Shown here piece after piece: positions 1-13,191 of a stretch of DNA of 64,000 nt. The stretch's first letter is position 1. Each line of letters opens with the position of its first letter. The DNA is taken from NCBI GenBank assembly GCA_963082875.1, contig OY720098.1:496001-560000 (forward strand), written 5' to 3'. The notes beneath the pieces are model-generated. The model saw nothing but the letters and a program-made list of their open reading frames with translations. It searched no databases and was not told where the DNA came from. A program made the position numbers and the translations under genes. The DNA comes from Corella eumyota. Lineage: Eukaryota > Chordata > Ascidiacea > Phlebobranchia > Corellidae.

Positions 1-2269
<2,269 letters not shown>

Positions 2270-2306
2270 CTCGTTCGTAAAAACTTTTAATTTAACAAAG
2301 AGTTTG

Positions 2307-2328
2307 TTATTGATGACGTCATCAATAA
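2307..2328. promoter_or_regulatory. 22-bp perfect palindrome with CRE core upstream of RAB18
   Basis: Perfect dyad centred on TGACGTCA (inner GATGACGTCATC), 38 bp upstream of the RAB18 start codon. This is a consensus ATF/CREB-type bZIP site. Promoter function is inferred from position. Confidence 0.55.
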
Positions 2329-2484
2329 TTGCGACAAGCAGGGAAATACCCTGAGGTCAGTTTGTCCTCAAAATTTTGTCGTTTTTAAATTTGTTTATTT
2401 TAACATTGGTAAAAAAATATTAGAACCACTTTTGATGTTAATTATAGAACATTTTTTTTATTTTTTAAGTAACTTTAAAATACT

Positions 2485-2736
2485 AAAGGCCTGTTCACAC
2501 GACAGGGTCACGTTGCGTTGCGTTACGTAACTTTACGAGTTCTAGGGATCTTTTTTTTAAATTTTAATAAAAGTATCTAATAAAAGTTTACCGCTAACGA
2601 AATCTTGCGTAAATTTCGGTCCAGCCACAAAACTTCACGTAACTTACGCAAACTTTCGTACGTGTGAACGACTCTGTTTATTTTAAATGGTTGCGAAATC
2701 TTACATTACGTTGCGTACGCCGTGTAAACGGACCTT
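2485..2736. mobile_element. MITE-like element with imperfect terminal inverted repeats
   Basis: The left end AAAGGCCTGTTCACACG and the inverted right end AAGGTCCGTTTACACG form imperfect terminal inverted repeats around about 250 bp with no ORF. It is rich in CGTAAC and ACGTTGCG words, unlike its surroundings. It lies between the RAB18 start and the THRAP3-like stop. Target duplication is unclear and the family is not identified. The rest of 2270-3044 is AT-rich with no gene seen. Confidence 0.55.
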
Positions 2737-3044
2737 AACACTTGTACAGCATATATTGCATTTGATAAAGGTGTTGTTAACCTTTGGTTATTGCCTATAA
2801 TCACACAATTACAGATTAGTTTTAGGGCGTTAAAAAAGAAGAACTGTAAAGACACCTTTTGTTAGAATGCTACAACATAATAGGAATGGGAATTGAACCC
2901 ATCATCTTTTAGATTAGAGACTTTACAACTAAACAGGTTGCATCAAAATCGTGTATTTACATGGATTAAAAACACATAGAAGCACCATTTGCTTCAAAAA
3001 ACGAAAACAGATTCATTATTTACATTTGGCTGTTTATGTTAAAA

Positions 3045-6000
3045 TTAATTTGGTTCTGATTTCTCGTTTTCCTCAAATTTGTCGTGAGTCCATTCTTTGG
3101 GAGAAGGTTTGCGCTTCCCGAAGAATTCTAGAAAAAAATAACAATTGACTCGGTTTCCATAACAACACAATTTTAAATACAACAAAATTTTTTAATTTTT
3201 TACAAAGATTTAACATTTAAACCCTGAAAACTAACCTTTTGCTGGTGGTTCACTTATTTTCATATTCTAAAAAACAAATCAATATATTATGAAGTTTAAG
3301 GATCAATAATTAAATATTATAAGCCTTCAAATGAAAAAACACAATTAATAAGGCGGACTCTCAACTAGTTATATATCACCAACATTATATTATTTTATAT
3401 CACCAACAAACCGGCAGCGTGGTGTAGTGGTAAGCTACACCACACATGAGGTCGTAGGTTTAATCCCCACTGATCTCGTGCCGTAGCGCCCTTGAGTAAG
3501 GCGTTATAAACGGTATGAACTCCTGCTGAGTCAGCACTTAATCAGCAGCATAATATCGGGCAATTATAATCTATAATATTCCAAACTGCCACAGGCAACT
3601 CGAGACCGGGTCAGAGTAACTTATGTTACTCTATGTTTAAGTCGCACATTGGACTTTCCTACACAAAAATATTTTTTTATTAAGAACAACTTTACAAAAA
3701 ACACAACTTTGTATAAAACTTAAAATTTTTTTTACCTTCTTAGGTGGTGAATGAATCGGACTTCTGCTCCGTGAGTAACTTCGAGTTTTTGACCTTGAAA
3801 GTAGAAAAATGTAAAGGTCATAAGTTGAAGCTTTTATTAACCCAGTTAGCTTAACACAATTATTACATGCAAACCCTTGCTATAAAGCTATTAAAAGTAT
3901 GCTAACATATGCCAGCAGTAGAAATCAAACTCTTTTTTTTTGTATATTTTTTTATCCTCAATATGGGAAAGTCGAATGCGCGACTTAAACATAGAGCAAC
4001 ATAAGTTACTCCGACCCGGTCTCGAGTTGCCTGTGGCAGTTTGGAATATTATAGGGAATATAAATGCCCGATAATTATGCTGCTGATTAAGTGTTGGCTC
4101 AGCAGGAGTTTGTACCGTTTATAGCGCCTTACTCAAGGGCCCTACAGCATGAGATCAATGGGGATTGAACCCACGACCTCATGGTGGTGTAGCAAGTGTT
4201 CTTACCACTACACCACGCTGCCGGATAGAAACACAAGTTCTTGACTTTCTACAATTTACCAGCAGTAAGAATCAAACTTAAAACTTTCAAACATAAACTT
4301 ACCTATTGAACCTTTTGTCTCTGTTGTTCAGGTTAAAATTTGGTCTCGGTCGATTGTTGTCGTAATAATTGTTTTGAAATCGACCTCTGAAAATAGTTTT
4401 AATCAATAAAAAGATAAAAACTAGCTTTTTTAGTCCTATAGCCTTTAAAACTTATCAAAATCTAACAACTATGATAAGTGGGTGAGCCAGGGTCAGGGTT
4501 AAGGGGGGTCAAAACAATATTACATCACAAATGGGGTAAGGGTGGCATGGTACCCATTAGATCCTATGTAACACTGATATATTATAAACCTTATAGCAAC
4601 TTTTGCATCATAATATTTATAAAATGTCGAAACCTCCAGTTGTTGCCTTGGTAACCCCTTCCTCTGTTGTGAAAGTAGTTTTGGTGGTTGTTCCATCGTC
4701 CTCTGAAACCTAAGAGAAAGAAAAGTGCTTTCAAAATTAAATATATTTATTTTCTTATTTAAAATAACAGTATGAACTTCTTGGTAGCTGGCAGCGTGGT
4801 GTAAGGGTGAGAACACTTGCTACACCACACAAGGTCCTGGGTTTAATCCCCACTGATCTCTTTCTGTTGTACCCTTGAGTAAGGCGCTATAAACGGTATG
4901 AACTCCTGCTGAGCCAGCACTTGATAAACAACTTAATTATCGGGCAATTATAATCTATATAATATTTCAAATTGCCACAGGCAACTTGAGACTGAGTCAG
5001 GGTAACTAATGTTACTCTATGCTTAGGTCATAAAGTCGACCTTCTTACATCGAGGATAAATAAAAACAATATTAGGTATTGGGTAAAGTTTTATAATAAT
5101 ACATTTTCCTTCGGTAATTAATAATTAAATCTTTAAACTTCTTTTATTAATATAAAAAGTTAAAAAAAAATCAATATAAAATAGGCTTTTTTGTAATCTA
5201 GTGACAAAATATTAATTAATTAATTATCCTAATTATTAAAACTTAATTTACCTCCACCCCTTCCACGAAATCTCTGGTTGTAGTGATTGTAATTCCTCTG
5301 CTGATATACTCTTTGTGGGGATCTGTGATGTCATAAATAATATATTTAAGCATTCTGTGATGTCATTAATATATTGTGATGTCATAAAACTTACCTGGAA
5401 TTACCTCGGTCCCTGTTTTGGTTCCATCGACCCGGAACACTCTCCTACAACAAAGAGGTTTTGTTTTAACAATGGGCATTAAAAACAACAATTAAACTAT
5501 TGTTATAATTAACCTTTGAAGATGACCTCTGTCGTTGATCATTGTATGCCCTTGGGAGTGATTTTGACCTTGACCTTCGAACTGGTGACCTTTTAGGTGA
5601 CCTTGATCTTTCCAAAGACCTCTGGTTGGAATTTGACCTGTTTAATGACCTTTGGTTTGACCTTGATCTATCTAATGAGATTTTTTGTGCCCCCATTGGT
5701 GAAGTTGACATTTCCATTGACCTTGAGCCACTTAATGACCTTTGCTTTGACCTTGAATGCCTTAAAGGCGACCTTGAATGACTTTTTTCATTTTCTTTTC
5801 CCATTTTCAAAAAGTTTAAACTTTCCAAGTTCACAGAGACCTAAAAAAAATTAAAATTAAAATTTTTGCCCAAAATTAAAAATAATTTCAACTCACGGTT
5901 TGTTTGCTTCTCATAACTTTCTCATTCTCCATTTTTTTCTCCTCGTGAGCTTTCGTGATTCTCTCCGACAACGAGAGTTTTGTCATATGTGTGACACTTC

Positions 6001-9000
6001 GTGAACCTGCAACACAAATATGTTACAACCCTTGCTCCAGTCACAACCTTAATTTAATGCCACATCTCTGTTACTCACCTGTTACTGTAATCTTTGTTTT
6101 CTTTAAAGATTTCCTCGACATTAAGGGTGATTGTTTGTCCTCACTGCCACCAAATAATGACACAAATTGTGTCTCATATGAGTCAGTACTCTTGCTCAGA
6201 TTAGGGATATGACTGAAAATGGACTGGCCACCTTCCATGTTGTTGCGTACAACTAAATCTCGAATGTGAGACAGGGGCAAATCAGCAGGAATGTTTCTAA
6301 AAAAATATTTATTAAAATTTGAATTTTTTTTGTGCAAAAATTGAAATAAAAACAGTTTTTTAAAATACCGAATCAAATGATCAATTTTTTCTTCTTCCTC
6401 AAGTTTTTGTTTCTTCAATTTTTTATCATTTTTTTCCTCACTAAGTTCCTGCAAAAAATTGAAATAAAAAGTTAAAAAAATTAAAAATTTCTTCTAACTT
6501 TAAACACAAACCTTTTTCTTTTTCTTCTTTTTCTTTTTACTTTCGCTGGTCGACAATTTTCGTTGCTTTTTCTTCTTTTTTTTCTTCTTCAAATTCTCGT
6601 CACTTGAACATTCGACCTCAACAACTGCTTCAGGTTTGTATCTGAGTATTTTAAATTTATCCTCAATGTGGGAAGGTCAATTTAAATATAAAGTAACATT
6701 TGTTACCCCAACCCAGTCTTGAGTTGCCTGTGGCAGTTTGGGATATTATAGATTATAATTGGCCCAAAAATTATGCTGATTAAGTGCTGGCTTAGCAGGA
6801 GTTTATACTGTTTATATTGCCTTACTCAAGGGCGCTACAGCATGAGATCAGTGGGGATTAAACCCATGACCTTCTGTAGTGTAGCAAGTGTTCTTACCAC
6901 CACACCATGCTGCTGGTTTAATTTGTTGATGTTTTTTTGGCCTGGTGCTTACTAACATCTATAGCACATTACAAGGGCACTACATCATGAAAACAGTGGG
7001 ATTCAAACCCAGGACCATATTATATAAAGCCAAGTGTTTGAACCACTTTACCATCCTGCTGGTCAATTACCCCAACCATCTTGTTTATGGCCTGAAGTCT
7101 GGTGGTTTTATTGTGATTATTATTTAAATAAAAGTTAAAATTAATAATTAAAAAAAGAATCTTTAAGATCATTAACTCACGATTTATTCTCCCCATCACT
7201 TGAACTACTTTCGTGGGAGGCAAAACTTTTGTGAGATCTAAAAGTTGACAAAGATCAGAAAATTTAACACAGAAAAAAATTTAGAAACTTTTTAAATAAC
7301 TTTAGTTTCCAAATTATTTACCTTTGTTGAATCTTTGTAATATCGGGGGACTCCCATTTACTGGCCACAGGGTGTCTCAAACCTTCCACTGGGTGTCTCA
7401 AATCTTCCACTGGATGTCTCAAGTTTTCCACTGGGTGTCTCAAATCTTTCACAGGGTGTCTCAAGTCTTCCACTGGGGTCCTTAAATCTTCTACGGGTTG
7501 TCTAACTTCAGCCACTTGGTGTCGTAATTGTACTTCCTCTGGAGGGTGCACTTCTGCCACAGTTGGCACTACAGAGCTGATGTAGCGAGGTTTGGAAAAC
7601 CCTGAAAAAAGAATGAAGGTCGTGATTTAACCCCGGGCACTTAATATTTTACTTTGCATCACCACATCTTTAACTAAAGTAAAAATTAATATATAACAGA
7701 GTAACAGAGTGGGTGATATAAATATGTCCAATTTATAGGCCAACTAAATAAATAAAACTACTGTTTGTGGTGTGTGGGTAATTTTCCCCTAGCAAATATT
7801 AGTTGAGAGTTGTGACCATTTTAGGATAATTAAAATGTTGATCATGAAACTAGCTATCGACTTCTTTTAAAAAACCGGCAGCGTGGTGTAGTGGTAAGAA
7901 CTCTTGCTACACCACACATGAGGTCGTTGGTTCAATCCCCACTGATCTTATGCTGTAGAGCCCTTAAGTGAGACGCTATAAACAATATAAACTCCTGCTG
8001 AGCCAACACCTAATCAGCAGCATAATTATCGGGCAATTATAATCTATAATATCCCAAACTGCCAAAGTCAACTCAAAACTGGGTTGGGGTAATTGTTGTT
8101 ACTCTATGTTTGGGTCGCGCATTCGACCTTTTCACATCGAGGATAAAGATATATACAAAAAAAGAACTTTAAGCACTTAACAAAAATACCAAAATATTTA
8201 TTTAAAAATTTTACCTTGAGAAATATTTGGATATGCAGTTTGTTGAAAAGGTTGTTGATAGTTTTTGTTTTGTTGTTTCTCTTGTTGTGCAACATTCTCG
8301 TTACTTTCAACATTTTGATCAACTTTTCGAACATATTCTAAAAAAAATTTAAGTTACAAAAAATGTAAATTTTAAACAATTTTAACTAATTTTTAAAAAA
8401 AAAACAATATTTTTAAGATTCTTAGTAAAACTTACTTTTCGTCCACAGAGCAACAAAATTAAACCAAAATAAATTAACACATATTCCAGTGTTTCCAAAT
8501 AATTAAATACTGGCAGTGTTTCCAATTTTTTAAATATTACAGGGTTTCCAATAATAACATTTTTGCTGAGTTCCGTCAATAAAAAAACTACAGGGCTTCC
8601 AATAATTTAATTGAAAGAGTTTCGACAAAAAATTACATTTCAGAATATTGCAGGGTTTCCAATAATAAAAAAGAGCAGGGTTTCCAAATTGTAAAATTTA
8701 TCAATTTCATTAAAATATTTAGATTTTCAAACAAAATGAGACCTGCTGAAAAATGATTAATTAATTATTTTAAGTTAATTAAGAGTTTTAATTAAAATTT
8801 TTACCGTTTTGATTAATTTTAATGGCAGGGTACGAAATAGTGTTTCCCAATGTTGGAATTTTACGGCCAACAGTTTCATTTTCATTTTCTGAAATAAAAA
8901 AAAAATTAAAAAAATTAAAAACTAAAAAAAAAATAAAAACATAAAAATTTAAAAGAAATTTAGGGAAACCTTCTTTCTTTGGTGAACCCCCCAATCCAGG

Positions 9001-12000
9001 AATAACATTGTTTTTGTTTTTAGGGTTCAAAGCCCAAGTTAAATCTTTGGATTCTAGAAAAAATATTTTAAAAATAATTTACAATTTTTTGAATTTTTTT
9101 TTATTTAAAAACGATTTTTCTAAATTTAAAAATAATTTATTAAAAAAAAAAATTCAGGGTTTCCAAATTATTTACTAATAGTTTCAGGGTTTCCAAATTA
9201 TTTACCTTTGGTGTCAGGGTTTCCCTTATCTTTCCAGGTGGCTGGTCTCGGCCACAACCGGGTTCGAATAACTTCTTTACGTCGTCGTTGTTTCTCTTCC
9301 AATTCCTGATAATTTCAACACAAAAACTAAGTGAAAGTTTAATAAAAAAACAAAATTATTCTTTTTTATATCTTGTTGTGGAAAGGTCGACTTCACACCT
9401 AAACATAGAGTAACATCAGTTACTCCAACCCATTCCCAAGTTGACTTTGACATTAATTAATGATATTAATTGCCTGGTAATTACGCTGCTGATTAAGTGC
9501 TGGCTCAGCAGGAGTTCATATCGTTTATAGAACCTTACTTAAGGACGCTACAGCATAAGAGCAGTGGGAATCGAACCCAGGAACTCATGTAGTGAAGGAA
9601 ATTGAGGAGAAATTATTCAGAATAAAAAAAAATTTTTTTACCAATTTTTCTGCCTCATACTTGCTCCGGTCAACTTTCTCACCCAACAAATCGGGGCTAG
9701 TGGTAACTAGGGGGCTGGTTACCATAGCAACAGGGGGTGCAGTGGTTGCTGGAGGCCCTGAAATAAAAGTTAATCCGTTTTTTTGTGACAGAAATTGATA
9801 AAAAATGGATTTTGATAAAATGTTGATAATCATTAAGTAATAATAATAATGGACATTTTTTTTGAACTATATTCTATAGAAGAACCCTAAACATGTATTT
9901 TGTATAAACCCCTAATAATAAATTGATATTACTAAAATTATTGAATAACAACCTATTGTTAACTTAAGCCCAGGTCATGAATAATTTAACACAAATAAAC
10001 CTTTTGGCATCTGTAAAACCTTCATCAACTTTCCATCAGGTCCAACCATTTCAATAAATGTCATCGTGACCAACTTTCCACTTGGGTCGACCACTGTCAT
10101 ACTTGTCTCCTTGGGAGCTAAAAATATTGATTTTGAACCTTGAATTTTGTGAGTTTTACAGACAATTATTTATTCCTACCACCAGTATTACTTTTTCTAG
10201 CAGTTTGGGATATTATAGATTATAATGGCCCGATAATTATGCTGATGATTAAGTGCTGGCTCAGCAGGAGTTTATACTGTTTATAGCGCGTTACTCAAGG
10301 GCGCTACAGCATGAAAGCAGTGGGGATTGAACCCACGACCTCATGTGTGGTGTAACAAGTGTTCTTACCACTACACCATGCTGCCGATGAACTCAAAGCT
10401 TTAGCAGTAATAAAATTATTTATTTTTATCATAAATATATCAATAAAAACTAAATTTAACAACTTGGCATCAAAAGTTGTTTCCTAATTAAGTTTTAAAG
10501 TTAACAAAAACATAAAAATAATTACCTGGAGTAATATTAGCTTGATTGGAAAGTTGTGGAGACCTGGACAGAAAAATTTAATTAATTAACTGTTTAATTA
10601 TCGTTTTAAATAAGATTTACCTTTTTTTATTCTCAAATACATCCTGGTATTCATTGTCCTTTGGTTTTATTTTAATTTTTTTTTGATTTTCCTTATTTAC
10701 ATCAACCATTTTATTCTGAAATTCAAAATTGTTTTTGTAAATATTTTTATCCTCGATTTGGGAAAGTCGAATGCGCGACGGGAACATAGAGTAACATCAG
10801 TTACTCCGACCCAGTCTCGAGTTGACTTTGGCAGTTTTGGATATTATAGATAATAATTGCCCGATAATTATGCTGCTGATTAAGTGCTGGCTCAGCAGGA
10901 GTTTATACCGTTTAAAACGCCTTACTTAAGGGCAGTAGAGATCAAACCCAGAACCTTATGTAGTGTAGAAAGTGTTCTGACCACTACACCACGCTGGCCG
11001 ACTTATAAAAAAGTAAAAAAATGTTAAAATTTAATGTTATAGAAAGATTTGATAAAACTTAAAAAAAAAGATTTTATTATATTTTAAAATTAATTTTTTC
11101 AAACCTCATTTTTATTCCCATTTCTTTCTTGGGGGGAGTCCCATTTACTGGGTTCCAACAAATCTCTGGGTTTTGATTGGTTTAAATTTTTCACTGGTGA
11201 ATGGTGACCACTTGACCATGAAGATGACCTTGAAGAATGATGTGACCTTGACCTAATAAAATTAAATTCTAAATAAAAATAAAATTTTCCAGTTTAACCC
11301 CATAAAAAATTATAAATTGTAATGCGTATAAAATACAAAAGATGTCTTTAGTGGGAATTGAACCCAAGACCAAAGATCTGTTGAATTTTAACTTAACCTT
11401 GATCTAGATCTCCTGGAGTCGTAAAAACTTTCTCGTCGATGCTCTTTCCTAAACTCATTCCTGTGTTGGTTTGGGTAATACCTGTAAAGTTTCAAGGTAA
11501 AAACAAATATTATCCATTAATATCTTGTGTCAAGTATTATTAGTAACTTTGTTGAAGGCTAACTTTGTTTGGTGAAATATTTGAGAGATATTTTTGTATA
11601 AAATCACAAGAATTCAACAAATAACTTTCAAATAACCAAAATTGTAACCAATTTTTACCCATAAATTTTAAGTATATATTTACAATTAATAATTTTAAGA
11701 ATATCTTAAATATATTTGCAGGATTAAATATTTAAAATATATTTGTAATCAGTAAAAGTTTAATCTATTCTATCCAACATATTTTAAATCGGGTAAAACC
11801 CCCCAAATTTGTAATTCTTTAATTGAATGATCTTTCAGCTTAATTACAGATTTATATTAAACACAATTTTCTTAAAATTCTACGCATTTCAAACAAAATA
11901 ATTTTATTAAAGCTAATATAACTTTTTACCGATTGTTTTCATGGTAATGCTGCTTGTTGTAAAAGTTCGGTCGATTCCCAAAATGATGTCCTCCTGCTCC

Positions 12001-12099
12001 TCCTCTTTGTTTAAACTTCATCCGAGTCCAATGAGCGGTCCTCAAATTTGCTCCACTTTCTGTCCGAATCGGACTCAACGACATCGATCGTCGAGACAT
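3045..12099 (-). CDS. THRAP3/BCLAF1-like: THRAP3/BCLAF1-family SR-rich nuclear protein, complete
   Basis: Family members are nuclear RNA-processing factors of the spliceosome/Mediator neighbourhood. I read 25 exons in continuous frame (2814 nt, 937 aa; human BCLAF1 and THRAP3 are about 920-955 aa). Order: N-terminal SR-type part beginning MSRRSMSLSPIR (exon 1 11930-12099; exons 2-3 11398-11481 and 11105-11252); Pro/Thr-rich linkers; a heptad array of RHPVEDL type (exon 12, 7322-7601); a Lys-rich stretch (exon 14, 6512-6641); the conserved block GGQSIFSHIPNLSKSTDS (exon 16, 6079-6296), matching BCLAF1/THRAP3 SIFDHIKLPQASKSTSES; an RS domain (exon 18, 5514-5840); an Arg/Gly/Asn-rich tail (exons 20-22); and a last exon (3045-3127) with KEWTHDKFEENE, matching the family's C-terminal WTHDKYQ motif. 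Its start lies 1.09 kb head-to-head from KLHL copy 1. Exons 23-25 lie left of the duplication edge and are single-copy. Confidence 0.9.
3411..3670 (+). mobile_element. SINE copy in THRAP3-like intron 23
   Basis: Near full length: head CCGGCAGCGTGGTGTAGTGG, B box, and the body hairpins TAGCGCC/GGCGTTA and CTGCTGA/TCAGCAG. Confidence 0.85.
3940..4224 (-). mobile_element. SINE at the left edge of the duplicated segment
   Basis: Full-length minus-orientation copy. Its head end (AGCAAGTGTTCTTACC...GCTGCCGG) and the sequence beyond 4224 reappear at the duplication junction near 28264-28320. The part to its left does not. It marks the left recombination substrate. Confidence 0.85.
4789..5060 (+). 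mobile_element. SINE copy, THRAP3-like intron 20
   Basis: Full-length copy with CACGAGGATAAA-type tail; its duplicate is at 28868-29140. Confidence 0.85.
6655..6917 (-). mobile_element. SINE abutting THRAP3-like exon 14 acceptor
   Basis: The SINE tail (minus-strand ATTGAGGATAAATTT) ends about 15 nt before the AG at exon 14 (exon start 6641). The branch-point and pyrimidine region of this intron is therefore at least partly SINE sequence. Duplicate at 30723-30992. Confidence 0.8.
6935..7064 (-). mobile_element. Old SINE head fragment
   Basis: Weakly conserved tRNA-head part (GGGATTCAAACCCAGGACC) next to the full copy; duplicate at 31022-31140. Confidence 0.5.
7875..8160 (+). mobile_element. 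SINE copy, THRAP3-like intron 11
   Basis: Full-length, with GATAAAGATATATACAAAAA tail; duplicate at 32066-32350. Confidence 0.85.
8470..8715 (-). repeat. Dispersed GGAAACCCTG repeats in THRAP3-like intron 10
   Basis: About six units of 20-45 bp, on the minus strand carrying TTGGAAACCCTG or TTGGAAGCCCTG. The same word occurs at the exon 8 donor (9206). Duplicated near 32685-32885. Confidence 0.6.
9150..9206 (-). repeat. Exon 8 donor-boundary duplication
   Basis: On the minus strand exon 8 ends GGGAAACCCTGACACCAAAG followed by GTAAATAATTTGG. The intron then repeats GGAAACCCTGAA...AGTAAATAATTTGG, so exon end and donor-like words recur. Duplicated near 33325-33385. Confidence 0.6.
9372..9599 (-). 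mobile_element. Degenerate SINE copy
   Basis: The body and part of the head are recognisable (GGGAATCGAACCCAGG); the central part is shortened. Duplicate at 33547-33774. Confidence 0.7.
10200..10386 (-). mobile_element. 3'-truncated SINE copy
   Basis: Head and first two hairpins are present, the tail module is missing. Duplicate at 34375-34561. Confidence 0.75.
10744..11001 (-). mobile_element. SINE copy, THRAP3-like intron 3
   Basis: Near full length with a shortened head; duplicate at 34919-35177. Confidence 0.8.
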
Positions 12100-12212
12100 T
12101 TTAAAATTCCACTGAAAAAAGTGTCAACTTTTATATAAAACCTGTAAATATAAAACATTATTAAACATGAGTTTCTTATTACTATTTTGTTTAAATTCTT
12201 AACAGATTTAAT

Positions 12213-12480
12213 TCAAGAACACTTGCTACACCACACATAAGGTCGTGGGTTCAATCCCCACTGCTCTCATGCTGTAGTGCCCTTGAGTAAGGCGCTATAA
12301 ACGATATGAACTCCTGCTGAGCCAGCACTTGATCAACAGCATAATTATCAGTCAATTATAATCTATAATATTCCAAACTGCCACAGGCAACTCGAGACTG
12401 GGTTGGAGTAACTGATGTTACTCTATGTTTAAGTCGCGCATTCAACTTTCCCACATCGAGGATAAAGATATATACAAAAA
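12213..12480 (+). mobile_element. SINE in the THRAP3-like/KLHL head-to-head interval
   Basis: It starts inside the head (CAAGAACACTTGCTACACC), so it is slightly 5'-truncated. Duplicate at 36366-36625. Confidence 0.8.
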
Positions 12481-13191
12481 AAAATCTCCCTTTTTTTATA
12501 TGCCTATTAGCCTATACCTCACTTAACCCTTTATTATTTCTTAACATTTATAATTTATACATGAGATATACAGATATACGCGTAGCACAACAGTGTTAAG
12601 TTAGATATTGTTCCAACCGTTGCCTTTTTTAATCAATATTTGGCGTGCACTCAAAAGCGAAACTAACTGACTAACACTTCCTGACTTCCGCAATATCAGA
12701 ATACTGAAACAGTCTGATAGTCAGTTTAACAAAACTCCGGGTTATTTAATACAACGCAGTTATATCGTTAATACAACCAAGAATAAAAACATTTTTATTA
12801 AGTTTCTTTATACCATTATTTATTGTGTTAAATTGTCCTTTACTTTTAAAATAAATAAAACATTTGATTTTAACAAAATGACGAAAGCAATGCATTGTTG
12901 CAATAAGGGTTATGACTTTAATTATAAATGTTACAAAATTGTGACTATAATTTTTAAGATTTCGACTTTAAAAACATCAAAAAAAATCAAAATTTTATTT
13001 CAATTATTTGTATAGTTTTTTATTATTTTTATCCCTCTTTTTTATCACATTTAATATGTCCGGTTACCACATTTGGTTGCTATAGTTTGCTTAGCAACGA
13101 CCAAAGCTAATTTTAATAATTTTGTTTTTGTTAAAAAATTTTGTTTCAAGGTTTTAGGTTTGTTGTTAATGTTGTTTAAATTTGTTTAAAA
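12481..13191. promoter_or_regulatory. Putative divergent promoter region, copy 1
   Basis: Lies between two divergent start codons (12099 minus, 13192 plus) after removing the SINE. It is conserved with the second copy (36626-37339) apart from short indels. No clear TATA box. A 60-codon open frame at 12833-13015 has no recognisable protein character. Promoter role is inferred from gene orientation. Confidence 0.4.

Noticed and set aside
2880-2945. tRNA-like T-arm (GGGTTCAATTCCC on the minus strand)
   Set aside because: No cloverleaf could be completed; probably an old SINE head remnant.
5542-5781. Plus-strand open frame of Asp/Leu-rich repeats (DLDL type), also at 29609-29911
   Set aside because: It is the antisense of the RS domain exon of the THRAP3-like gene; RS codon repeats are open on both strands.
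11340-11392. Another isolated B-box-like segment
   Set aside because: Only a T-arm-like word, no A box or acceptor stem; SINE relic.
12833-13015. Small plus-strand frame upstream of KLHL copy 1 (and 36981-37202)
   Set aside because: Low-complexity Lys/Phe/Ile-rich translation of AT-rich DNA, not keeping one C-terminus between copies; more likely promoter or leader sequence.
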